Part shown: one piece after another, positions 22,601 through 33,641 of the stretch
How the letters are laid out: the number at the start of each line of letters is the position of its first letter
Position numbering within the stretch: the first letter of the stretch is position 1
Source of the DNA: Acorus gramineus
Lineage: Eukaryota > Streptophyta > Magnoliopsida > Acorales > Acoraceae
DNA: 64,000 nt
Direction of reading: 5' to 3'
Assembly (NCBI GenBank): GCA_030737835.1
Contig: CM060848.1
Coordinates: 8,484,118-8,548,117, forward strand
The notes under the pieces: model-generated
What the model was told of the DNA's origin: nothing
The model's input: the letters and a program-made list of their open reading frames with translations, nothing else
Databases searched by the model: none
Program-made: the position numbers and the translations under genes

Positions 22601-25362
22601 CGCACGCAAGGCTACCCGCCTCGGGCGCATAGCCGAGCCCCGGCCCGCGCGCCAAGGCGCCCTGCCGAACTCAGCCCGCACGCCCGGACAACACCGGCGT
22701 ACTGCCGCATGCCTGCCCGCGTGCCCTGACGCACCGCCGCACGCACGCGCACGCTCGCGCGCGCCCGCGCGCACCGCGCGTCCAGCCCAGCGCGCCCCCG
22801 CGCGCACTGCACGCACGCCCCAGCACGCGCGCGCACTGGTCCCCAGCACCGCGCGCACTGGTCCCCAGCACCGCGCCCAGGCGCCCTGCCCAGCACCCAG
22901 GCACAGTGCCCAGGCGCCCTGCCCGCGCGCGCCCGCGCGCACTCCCGCGCACACCCCTGCTCGCGCCAGCACCCGCGCTGCACCCGCGCGACCACCCGCG
23001 CGCGACTGCGCGCCCGACTGCGCCCGCCAGCGCCCAGCACCCGCACCCAGCGCCTAGCGCGCCAAGCGCCACCCGCGCGCACGCCCTCGCGCACGCGCGC
23101 ACGCCCCTGTCAGCTGCTGCGCCTGTGCTGCCTGTGCTGCTGCCTGCTGCCCGGGGCTGCCAGCCTGCCAGCCCGAGCTCCCCTACCACCCACCTCCGAC
23201 TACCACCACAGCCTCCGACCGCCTCCCACAGCCCTCCGGCGGCCACCCACCGCCGCCAACCTCCTCCCAACCCCATTTCCACCCTCCTAGCATACATCTA
23301 AGCAAGAAAGAGAGGGAAAAGAGGCTTACCAAGGGGAGGAAAGGAAATCCGGTTGCTCTCCGCGCACCGAAACCTCTCCCAAAAGGTTTCTAACGCCCGG
23401 ATCTACCTCCACCACCGAGATGGCTCAAATCAGGGACGAAGAGAGGGCGGACGGAGGGGCAAATCTCGCCGGAAATGGGATTTGAAACCACCGGGGTGTA
23501 GATCGGGACCCGATCTACACTTCCTAGGTTTTGGGTTTTAAGCTTTGAGGGGTCTAAGGGCCTCAAAAGGAAGAAAAACGGAGGAGAGGAGAGAGAGGGC
23601 TCAAGGTAGGAGATGATGAATAGTAATCCGAAAATTAGATCCCACCTTTATATAGTGAGCGACTTAAAAACCCAGATACGCCCCGAAACTGTGAAATTTC
23701 AGAAACGTTACCGGAATTCGATGAAATTTTTGTGAGAGGCCTAAAATGGCACCAGGACACCAAATATGCAGTTAGATTGTCCAATCGGAGTCCTCTAGCT
23801 CAGGACAATAGCTAACAGTCCGGAAATAAGCTGTACCGATCGAAAACTGAAAAAAAATGAAAAACTGCCAGAACGCTCCAACGGTTACCAGCAGGTTAAA
23901 AGTGACACATATATAACACACCGCCCGTCAAGATCTGCGAGACATGGAAAATCAAAATGGTGAGTAAAATACACAAATACACAAGAAATACTCTAAAAAT
24001 ACCCAACACTCGGACAAGCATGCATACGGGGCCGTACGCACGCGAGTCCGAGTGCCCCGACACACTCCCGCACCCCCGGGCAGCCATGCGCACGGCCACC
24101 CGCACGCGCACGCACGGGTGCGCACGCACGCACGCACGCACACCCGCGCCCCGGGCGCACTGCCGCGCCCCTGCCCGCACGCCCAGACACGCTGCCGTGC
24201 GCGCAACGCGCGTCCAGTCCCGGGTGCACCCGCGCGCACTGCGCCCCAGCGCAGCACCTCGCGCGCACACCCGCACGCACCGCGCGCACTGCGCCCCTGC
24301 GCAGCACTCCGCGCGCACCCCCGCGCGCATGCCCGCGCATTCGCGCGCACGCGCGCACGTCCCCAACGCGCCCGACTGCGCGCGCCTGCACTGCCTGCGC
24401 GCAGACTCGCGCGCACGCGCGCGGATGACCCCGCACGCGCGCCCGAGCCAAACCCACCACCTTCCTCAGCCCTCCCACACCCCTAACACCCATGCAAACC
24501 ATGCATACCCAAAAACACATCCTAAACATGCATCTAAACAAGAAATAGGGGGGGGGGAGGAAAGCTTACCCAAGGGAGGAAAGGAAGGGAGGAAAAGTCG
24601 GGTGCTCTTCGCGCACCGAAACACCACCACCAAGCCCCTTCTCAACCAAAAAGGGACTGAAAACAGAGGAGAAAAGGTGCCATGAGAGGAGGTCAAACAA
24701 AGGGAAACACAAATCTAACACCATGGAAAGATAGATCGGGTCCTTACCAAGCTTTTCTCCTTCTAGGGTTTTTCTTTTCTTCCACTCTAACTAGATCAAA
24801 AAGGGGAAATAAAGAGAGGAGATGTGAGAGCTTGAGAGAGATGGAGAAGAAGATGAATAGGAGGGGCACTAGCTGTGGGCGTGGACTTTATTTGGCTCAC
24901 ACACACACACACACACACTTAGCCACTCACACACTCACACACACACCACTTACACTTACACTTAGGGTTAATTAGGTTTAGGTGAACTTTGACCCTAGTC
25001 AACCCAACCACACTAACAAACAAAACCAATTGACCAAGTCAAGGGTCAAACTTGACTTGGTCAAAGTTCTCTTTGACTTGGTCAAGTCTCCCAATGACTT
25101 TTCGCTTGGTCAAAACCCGGATACGATTCGGAACTACGAAATTCTAAAACGTTACCGGAATTCGATGAAATTTTCGTGAGTGGCTTGAAGTGGCACCAGG
25201 ACACATAATATGCAGTTAGATTTTCAATCGGAATTCTCAAGCTCATGATGGTAGCCAAAAGTCCAAAATTTTAGCGGTTCCGATCGAAAAAAGAAAAAGT
25301 TAAAAAACTGCGAGAATGCTCCAATTGGTGACCAGAAGGCTGAAAGTGACACATATATAACA
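19628..25362 (-). mobile_element. Solo long LTR (copy 1), interrupted by copy 2
   Basis: On the + strand it runs from TGTCACGCCCCAGG to ACATATATAACA, with a perfect 5 bp duplication ACCTA at 19623-19627 and 25363-25367. Without the inserted copy 2 it is about 2.6 kb, the same length class as copy 3 and clearly the same family. Read on the minus strand it ends GGGGCGTGACA. Hairpin module 20043-20070; G-quadruplex-type repeat 20168-20191 (minus); CG-rich core 24040-24450. No coding region. Looks whole for a solo LTR apart from the nested insertion. Confidence 0.9.
20787..23918 (-). mobile_element. Solo long LTR (copy 2) nested in copy 1
   Basis: Same ends as copy 1 (TGTCACGCCCC to ATATATAACA on the + strand), 3.1 kb, flanked by GACCG (20782-20786) and CACCG (23919-23923), a 5 bp duplication with one difference. 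Sequence of copy 1 continues in register on both sides, as judged by copy 3, which is unbroken there. Hairpin module 21202-21229; G-quadruplex-type repeats 21337-21351 and 21424-21447 (minus); CG-rich core 22555-23280. Most similar to copy 4 in length and core. No coding region. Confidence 0.9.
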
Positions 25363-26213
25363 ACCTAGGGGTGCAACTTTGATTGATTAAACTGAATCTG
25401 AACTAATCCAAACTGATTTTTTTTTTGTTTGAGTCAAAATATTTATGGTTTGGTTTGGTTTGGTTATGAATTGAAAAATTAATAAATTGATTTACATTGG
25501 TTTGGGTTTGGTTTTACTTTAAGGGTTCGTTTGGGCTCGTGATCGAGAGCGTCTGTGTTGTCGAAACACAGAAAGAGACCGCATTTTACGAATCAATGTT
25601 TTCGCGGAGTCGGAAAACACGAGAAAAACAGTGGAAATCCGTACACGATAAGGATATATGGTGTTATCAACTTAGAAGGAAGAAAGGCTATTTGTTTCAG
25701 CATTCGCAAGCATCCGCTGACACCACCGCTTATCAAACGCGTGCAAGCTCAAATGCTCTAAAAAAAAACCTAAATTAACTGAACCGAACTGAATTAAAGT
25801 TAAACATATAATTATTCATAATCAATATTCTTTTAGCTCATTCTTTTATTTTAAAAACTATATTGTTGTTATACTATTAATATTCATAAAAAAATGAATA
25901 TACTAACTTATATCATCAATCCTAGCATTTTGATATATTTATTTAAAATTATAAACCAATCCCCAAAAATTTCTAACCAACTCAAATTGGTAGGAAGTAA
26001 AAAATAATTGGGTATATATTTGTTTATCTTTAATGGTTTGGTTTGGTTTAGTTCAGGTTAACCAAACAAAAAATGGCTTGTTTCGGTTTTCGGTTTTCGG
26101 TTTTTGGTTCGATTTTCAATTCAGTTTTTGGGTTCCATGTGAATATAGTTTTGTTCAATTTGGGTTTGCCAAAAACCGAACCAAACCGACCGAATTGAAC
26201 CCCTAGTATGACC

Positions 26214-26600
26214 TGTGAAAGGGACCCACTTCCATGTGTACTCATAAAGTCCTAAAGATCTGTGAAAAAGTGCATTCAGATACACTAATCCTGTCCGCGG
26301 GGGCATGCCAGTTGGAGCTAGATCATGCCTGTTGGAGCCATATCACCTATCTGACTTGGTCGAAGAAGAATAAAGGGCATACGCACCACCTTATCATTAG
26401 TCCATGTGGAAGAATCTTCCACGTCAGTCAAGCATGCTCAACACGCAATCTTCATCTATAAATGGAGGGGTACCCCCCTTCCAAAGGTACACACATTTTT
26501 ACGCAACTTCTCGTAAATTTAGATTCATGCAACTTCTCATAAATTTAGATTCATTCTTTCCTTTTATTTTTGGATCTCATACTGATTTAAACGTCGAAGG
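26214..26600. other. Flank of the MITE, possible decayed older LTR
   Basis: Contains a TATAAATGGAGGGG promoter-like block at about 26457 and GATTTAAACGTCGAAGG just before copy 3. This resembles the end region of plant Tat/Athila-type LTRs, and the sequence resumes after copy 3 at 29303-29460 with TTGTTCTCCCCTCAACA. Its full limits cannot be placed. No host gene is seen. Confidence 0.3.
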
Positions 26601-29302
26601 TGTCACGCCCCAGGGCGGCCGTCCCTGGGACGCGGCAAGTGTATATATGATATCAGCAGTCTATACAGGAGGTCAATAACATACTCTAAACAACAGCTAA
26701 AATGACAACACAGACAAAAGGCAAGGCTTACATGATATATACACAAATAGCGGAAGCTAAAAGACTGAGTCTGTAATTCAAAAACATATTACAAACTCGA
26801 TACATAATCAACTGTCCTGTGAGAGCCAATATATACAATGACATCCAATATAATACAAACAGGTGCCCAAGCACGGAAATATAATACATACAATCAAAAA
26901 GGGATGCTGATGGCCTCTAACACTCGCGGGACGTGGCGCTGCTCCGCTACTGATGAAGTCCCTCGGGGAGCTCCTCCTTCAGATCCGACTCAGTGATAAC
27001 TGGAGAAAAATTATGCGAGGGGTGAGCCACACGCTCAGTGAATAGCACAACCCATGCATCACAATTTATATTAACCACAAATAATTCAAAGCCTCTAAGT
27101 GGCAGGAATTACACAATCCAGTGGGTCGCAACATCGCCGACCCACCACACCCTCACCCTCACCCTCCAATAGGTGACACGGCTATTGGGACTGACTAGGC
27201 TGTTAATCACCCTTGGTGCACCGATAGTCTCTCCTCCACTCCGTAGCCGCCTGGTCTACTCCCACATTCAGCACAGTCCGAAACCAAATCAGGAGGTACC
27301 TACTGATGGGAGCCCTCTGTCAGGACGACCTTTCTAACGCTGGGGCAGTCTCTATACGGATCCAACGAAGAGAACAGAAACAGCCTATCCACACGTATAC
27401 GATCCACTTGGATCCGTCGGCAACATCTTCCTAACATTTTAAATGTCATGAATTCTTGCGAATTCCTCCAGAGCGCATAACTACGATGCGGGGAACCATA
27501 TATTATAACAACATGATTATAATATTCACTGAGCATGCTCATTACTAAATAACTCACATTTGATTTAAAATAAATTAAACTACATGGGACACATGCATAG
27601 GTCATGGCTTCCTAGCATGAAAATATGGTATCAGGATGCATGGCTCTTACACATATCCTAAGGGTGTAAGTCCGTAACATACAAGATCTAGGGTGGCATG
27701 CATACTACATAACAATCATGCTTGCATAGATTACATATTATACAAGTTAATATTAAACTATGGTGCCCCAGGGGGAGAACGATACACGCCTAAAAGCATA
27801 TACGCCTCCCTACTGGGTTGGATTGTCCCACTCACCAATACCCGGGTCGTCGCGTGACCGTCCGTCAAGATCTGCAAGACAGGGTATTAAACACGGTGAG
27901 TAAAAATACACAATACATACAAAAATACGCTAAAAATACCCAACACTCGGACAAGCGTACATACGGCCCGTACGCACGCGAGTCCGAGCACCCCGACTCA
28001 CCTGAACCCCCGGGCAGCCATACGCATGGCCACCCGCCCCGGGCGCACAGCCGCGCCCCAGCCCGCGCGCCCAGACACACTGCCGAGCCCCCTACCCGCA
28101 CGCCCAGACACGCTGCCGCGCCCAGCCCGCGCGCCCAGACACACCGCACGCTCGGGCGCACGCACGCGCGCCCGTGCCCACCGCGCGTCCAGCCCCGGAT
28201 ACACCGGCGCGCACTGCGCCCCAACGCAGCGCCCGCACGCACTCCCCGCTCGCCCTGCGCTCACTGCGCCCCCTGCGCAGCAACCGCACACACGCCTGCG
28301 CGCAGCTCCCGCGCGCACGCGCGCGTGCCCTGCCAGCTCGCCCGGCAGCGCGCCTGCCCTGCGCCTGCCTGCCTGCCTGCGCGCACGCGCCGAGGAGCCC
28401 GCACTGCCCGAGCCGACACAACCACCTCCCTCAGCCCCCCCAACCACTCATGCTCACCTTCCACACCCAAAAACACCTCCTAACATGCATCTAAACAAGA
28501 ATGGAAGGAAAGGAAACTCACCCAAAGGAGAGGAAGGGAAGGGAAGGAGATCGGGTGCTCTTCGCGCACCGAAACACCACCTCCAAGGCCACCACCACCA
28601 AGATCTCCTTCAGCCCTAAAAATGGCTGAAATCAGAGGAGAAAAGGGTCCATTAGAGGAGGAAAAACAAAGGGAAATGAAGATCCAAGACCATAGGAAGA
28701 TAGATCGGGTCCTCACCTTCCTTTTCTCCTTCTAGGGTTTCTTGATTCAACACCTTCTACTAGGTCATATGGGGGTTTTAAAGAGAAGGGAGAGAGAGGT
28801 TTTGGTGGAGAAGAAGATGAATAGGGGAGGGGGAACTATACATGGGCGCCCACTGAAAGCACTCACACACACACACCACACACACACACACACCCACTTA
28901 ACTTAGCCCTAATTAGGTTTAGGCTTTGTATAGGCTAGGTTTAGGTGCACTTTGACTTGGGTCAACACAACCACACTAGAAGACAAACGAGTTGACCAAG
29001 TCATGGGCCCACATTGACCAAGTCAAGTCTCCCAATGACTTCTCGCTCAGTCAAAACCCGGATACGATTCAGAACTGTGAAATTCTGAAACGTTACCGGA
29101 ATTCGATGAAATTCTCGTGAGTGACTTGAAATTGTACCAGGACACATAATATGCAGTTAGGTTTTGAATCGGAGTCCTCAAACTCAGGATGATAGCTATA
29201 AGTCCAAAATTTTAGCGGTTCCGATCGAAAAAAGAAAAAGCTGAAAAACTGCAAGAATGCTCCAACGGTGACCAGAAGGATAAAAGTGACACATATATAA
29301 CA
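26601..29302 (-). mobile_element. Solo long LTR (copy 3)
   Basis: 2702 bp from TGTCACGCCCCAGG to CACATATATAACA (+ strand), with a perfect 5 bp duplication GAAGG at 26596-26600 and 29303-29307. On the minus strand it shows the full set of landmarks: donor-like site at 28521, acceptor at 27872, a 36 nt block 27836-27871, donor GTGAGTGGG, hairpin module 27015-27043, acceptor TTCTCCAG at 27000. CG-rich core 27970-28430; G-quadruplex-type repeat 27141-27164. No coding region. Looks whole for a solo LTR and is the best reference copy in the window. Confidence 0.92.
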
Positions 29303-29460
29303 GAAGGTTCATTGGTTGACACCATACCGATGTGAATTCAAGAAAGAGCTAGAAGCCGAAGATCACAACCCACAAAGTCACATCACCAGTTATCTACATC
29401 AACCCAGGCCAAATCGAGTTCAAATCCAGCCCACTTCAAGAAGAGAATTGTTCTCCCCTC

Positions 29461-30837
29461 AACATTTAAGATAAGATATACTTTTTTTATTCATAAAACA
29501 ATATTTTTACCTGGTTTTATCTTAACTAATTTTTAAGATAAGTTAAAAGTTTAAAATAAGATGAAATTTGTTAAGAAAACATAGCACGGTTTTAATTAGC
29601 TAGGTAATGTACCCGTTTGTGATAATTATTTTATTTTAATTAATGGATTAAGTGCTTACATCAGATTTTAATAAACAATAAATGTGTATATTAAAATACA
29701 ATAATATATAACTTAGATTAGATATTATACAATACAGATAATTTTTTGAACAAATATTTAAATCAATTTTAATGTATGGATATATATATTTTCAAAGAAC
29801 TAAATTTAAGAAAATTCAAATAATATCAATGATATTTTATGAAAATTAATATATTTCTCCTTAATTTATCAGCTTTTAAAAAAAATTAAATCTATTTAAT
29901 TTATCCATATAAAATAATAAATTATATTATTTATTTTTAATCCTAATATTCACTTCAAGTTTATTTAAATCCACTTTATACAGATGATATTAAAATTATA
30001 TACCTAAATTAAATGGTATAATTTAATTTAAGAATATTGTCTATTTTAATTTGATATTCAGATATTATCTTATAATATATTATCATTAAGTTATTAAATT
30101 TTAATTAATTTTATGTTTTTTTATCAATCCATATCTTATTAATCACTATCATATCCTTATCTTAAATATATACATTTTTATTATTTAAATATTATTTATC
30201 CATCTCTTATTTAATTCATATAATGTAACTTAAAATTTTAAATTAATATTTTTTATTAATCCTTATCTTAATTTTTTAATTTAAATCAATCTTATAATGT
30301 CCAATCTAAATTTTTAAAATTTTCAATATGCATCTTTTTCTGATTTTGATTTAAGTATAGCTACATTCAAAATACATTAAATTTTTTAGATATCATTAAC
30401 TTCTAAAATAAATAAATAACAAATAAATAAGTAAATAATATCTTGATCAGAAAATTTCCCGGTCACCAAAAAAATCTTCAAAATTCAGCTTTTTGTGAAT
30501 GATTAGGAGATCCAATATGAGACACATGCAATTCTAATTATATCATCAAAGTATAACAAATTCTGTTTAGATCTCGCTCGTTTTAAAGATCTTTTTGATA
30601 TGTACATATGACTGTGAAATAGATTTTTTCATAACTATTTGATAATGAAAAATGAGATCAAATGTTGAAGCACATAACTAAGCTGAAATTAGCTTTTTAC
30701 CAATTACAATAATTTCACAATAAGATAAAATGTGTTATCAAAATTAATAATCAAAGGAATATTAAATTTAAATTGGTATTATGATATTTTGTTATATAAG
30801 ATGAATTATTAATATATGTTATTAACCAAATAACCCC
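29461..30837. other. Very AT-rich intergenic DNA
   Basis: Long runs of A and T words with no open frame, no terminal repeats that pair, and no RNA gene recognised. Confidence 0.5.
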
Positions 30838-31178
30838 CCTACAATATTGTGTTAAAAATGCAGAAAATCATCTGTAAATGACGATTATATCCCTCATGAT
30901 AGAGTTTTATAATCTATTCAAAGAGGTAAATCCGTCATTTACGGGGGTTTTTTTTTTTACATTTTTAACACATTGTAAGGATTTTTTTTGGTATATTATG
31001 TTTTCAGCAAGGGCTAACCAAACAAAATACTCGCAGAATATTCTCGTCAACAGGAGTTTAATTCACGGGATTATTTGGATTTACATACGTGGTTTCAAAG
31101 GGTTATATGGACTTTATGAAAAATCAGGGGCTTATATGAATTTCAATAAGTTTACAGGGAGTTATCTGGAGTTTTCCC
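30838..31178. mobile_element. Partial Mutator-type MITE, relative of 1089-1508
   Basis: The blocks CATTTTTAACACATTGTAAGG, GGGTTATATGGACTTTA and GGAGTTATCTGGAGTTTTCCC parallel those at 1300-1508. An inner inverted pair (about 30838-30860 with 30961-30981) matches the inner pair of the first copy. The outer left end cannot be found, so it is incomplete. Confidence 0.6.
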
Positions 31179-31766
31179 TAATAAGAAAAAGTTAATTAAT
31201 TTTGTGAACTAAACTAATATGACAATAAACTAATATGGCAATCATCAAAATGACGTCACCCATACCAAAAATATGATCGTGTAACGTATTAATCTTAGTG
31301 ACAACGCAACCACCGGATCACAATCAATCAAATTAATTCATTGAACAAAATATAGTATGTAAATTGATTGAACAGATAATAGCCTATTCAATAACCAAAC
31401 CCGGTCAGTCTGATCTTGTTGGAATCAATCAGTTTAAGTGAATCGAAGAATAATTATCATGTAATTTGTGATTAAAAAAAAGAAAAAAATTATTAATTTC
31501 AATCAAATCCCATAAGAAGATTTTATTAACTAATTTGATATATATATATATATTATATATCACTAAAAAAGAAATTGCGTTAACTCACCCATTTTTAAAC
31601 CCCTCATCGCACGTGACTAATGAAACGATTATATCAATCAATGTTATGGAGAATCAAAACTAACTAATTATCTTCATCGACTTCTATCATAGATTCATAG
31701 TCGGTTAATTATGACTTATGAGTATCATATCAAAAAATCCAAACGAACTCTCCCAAAAACAAAATC

Positions 31767-31773
31767 TATAAAA
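31767..31773 (+). promoter_or_regulatory. TATA box of DUF295 gene 2
   Basis: TATAAAA lies 86 bp before the start codon, followed by a C-rich leader and a telo-box-like AAACCCTAACCCTAAT at about 31816. Spacing suits a transcription start near 31800. Confidence 0.55.
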
Positions 31774-31858
31774 CGAACCCCCACCACCCCTTCTTTCATC
31801 CACAACAATACCCAAAACCCTAACCCTAATAGAATATAAAAAAAAAACAACAACAACC

Positions 31859-33641
31859 ATGAAGGAGGAAGACTACGTGATCGTAGATGAAGAAGGGATC
31901 ACCCACCACCACCATCACCACCACCACCACCACCATAACCACTACCACCACCACCACCATCACCACTACCTCCACCACCAACCCCCTCCACCCCCACCAT
32001 CACCAAAGCTCACCCCCCACCTCCTCTTCCCATCAGAAGACGAGCAGTACTTCCCATCCTCATCACCATCACCACCACCATCCCTACCACTCACTCCACG
32101 GCTAACCCCCCACCTCTTCTTCCCATCCAACGACGACCACTTCCGCCGCACCAACCCCACCACCACATGCAGGCTCCTCAACCTCACCGACGACAGGTCC
32201 AAGCCCCTCACCCTCCCCCACCTCCTCGACGGCACCTCCATCGTTTGCGGCGCTTCCTCCAACGGATACCTCGTCACCCTCTCCCCCTCCGCCGACATGC
32301 ACCTCCTCAACCCCTTCACCCACCACTCCCTCCCCCTCCCTTCCCTCCTCTCCCTCCCCGACCTCCTCGGCTTCAACCACCCCCCATCCTTCTCCACCCT
32401 CATCAATGCCTTCATCTCCCCCCTCTCCACCCTCCTCCACGGCCTCCCCCCGGAGTTCGTCCTCGACCCAACCTACGCCCCCTACTCCACCATCTCCTGG
32501 GACAACCTCCGTCGCCTCTTCATCTCGAAAGCCGTCTCCTTTGATCGGACGGTCGCCGTCATGATCTACGGATTCAACAGACAAAGCCTAGCCTTCGCGC
32601 ACATCAGTGAAGCGGGTGGCGTCGTCGCGTGGATCCCAGTTGATTCGAACAAGCGATACTACGACGTGATACGCCGCCTCGACGATGGGCTGGTGTGGGC
32701 CGTGACGGAGGTTGGGGAGGTCGAGGCGTGGGACATCGAGTCGGAGCAGAAGCCGGTGTTGGTGAAATGCGTCGGGTGCTTGTTGGAAGCCGAGCCCCCG
32801 AGTGAAGAGGACGTCCCGTCGGAGTGCGATTTGTTGGAGAAACGGTACATTGTGGAGATCGAAGGGGAGCTATTGCAGGTTCTGAGGGTCGTCATATGCA
32901 GGCCATGCATAACACAGGATTACGAGACGGAGATTATGTTGAACGAGACTGAGCGGTTCGAGGTTTACAAGTTGGGAGCGGATGAGGAGGAGTGGGTGCG
33001 GATGGAGGGAGGGGTCGGGGAGGATTGGGTCCTGTTTTTGGGGGACAACGAGTCGGTGGCGGTGAGGGCGGAAGACGTGCCAGGTACACAGTAATAAAAT
33101 ACTTATCAAATATTTAGAAAATAGTCCATTTATCTTCGTGTTATTTCACATTTGAGAAAAATAAATATAACTCTATCAAAAAAATTGAAAAAATCAGTTT
33201 AAGTCTATGTAAAATTGATAAATCATCTTAGGTCCTCAGAAACTGTGTTTGGTTAACGATTTTAGTCAATAAGTTAGATTATCGTTCGTTTAAAATGAAT
33301 ATTCAAAGAAAATTATGTCAATTTAACGGAGCTCATCAAATAAGTCCTTATAAACTTTAAAAAATCTGATTTAATCCTGCAACGATTTATAATGATTTTT
33401 CCCTTCATATTTATCCTATTTGCTTAATATTTATTGTACAAAAAAAACTTTGTTACTGTGGTCAGGTGAAGGGAAGGGGAACAGGATCTACTTCAGCGAT
33501 GACGACCACCTCAGAGCGCGGTACGGAGGGCTTGACATGGGGGTGTGCGATCTGGACGATGGAAGCATTGAAGTGTGGAGCGACGAGAGGAAGGAAAACT
33601 CTCCTTTCCCCGTCTGGGTGTTCTCTGGCACAAACGTGTGA
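31859..33641 (+). CDS. DUF295 / KIB1-4 beta-propeller domain protein, gene 2 (His-rich)
   Basis: Exons 31859-33083 and 33466-33641 join across a GT-AG intron inside a glycine codon and give 466 residues. Starts M-K-E-E-D-Y-V-I-V like gene 1. Residues about 16-45 are almost all histidine, with a Pro-rich run after. Two P-R/K-L-T-P-H-L-F/L-F-P motifs show that this N-terminal unit is duplicated. Then come C-R-L-L-N-L-T-D-D, C-G-A-S-S-N-G-Y-L, H-L-L-N-P-F-T, and at the C terminus V-L-F-L-G-D-N-E-S-V, G-N-R-I-Y-F-S-D-D and P-V-W-V-F. Longer than gene 1 by the N-terminal unit and a loop of about 45 residues (about 190-235). Intact reading frame; role unknown. No clear F-box. Confidence 0.9.
31904..31975 (+). 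repeat. CAC/CAT repeat encoding polyhistidine
   Basis: Trinucleotide repeat of CAC and CAT inside exon 1 of DUF295 gene 2, interrupted by AAC and TAC. Gene 1 has only a short His-Pro stretch here, so the tract expanded after duplication. Confidence 0.9.
33084..33465 (+). other. Intron of DUF295 gene 2
   Basis: Donor CCAG|GTACAC and acceptor GTGGTCAG|, 382 bp, AT-rich. It splits the glycine codon of E-D-V-P-G. In gene 1 the same codons are continuous. Confidence 0.85.

Larger units (their letters stand above)
19626..26205. mobile_element. hAT-type MITE split by an LTR insertion
   Basis: Its first bases TA lie at 19626-19627 and the rest at 25368-26205, about 840 bp in all. Ends TAGGGGTGCAACTTTG and, complemented, TAGGGGTTCAATTCGG form imperfect terminal inverted repeats. 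The perfect 8 bp duplication GTATGACC flanks it at 19618-19625 and 26206-26213. LTR copy 1 landed two bases inside the left end. The interior is rich in GGTTTGGTTTGG words and contains a segment at about 25522-25765, starting GGTTCGTTTGGG, that may be a further miniature insertion. No coding capacity. Confidence 0.85.

Noticed and set aside
19628-29302. Reading LTR copies 1, 2 and 3 as + strand because they start TGTCACGCCCC there
   Set aside because: The TR-GAG element, oriented by its primer site and gag, has GGGGCGTTACA at the LTR 3' end. The copies match only when read on the minus strand.
1089-31178. Similar sequence upstream of both DUF295 genes taken as a shared promoter duplication
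   Set aside because: The similarity is bounded by inverted termini and, in the first copy, by a perfect 9 bp target duplication, so it is a dispersed MITE, not a duplicated promoter.
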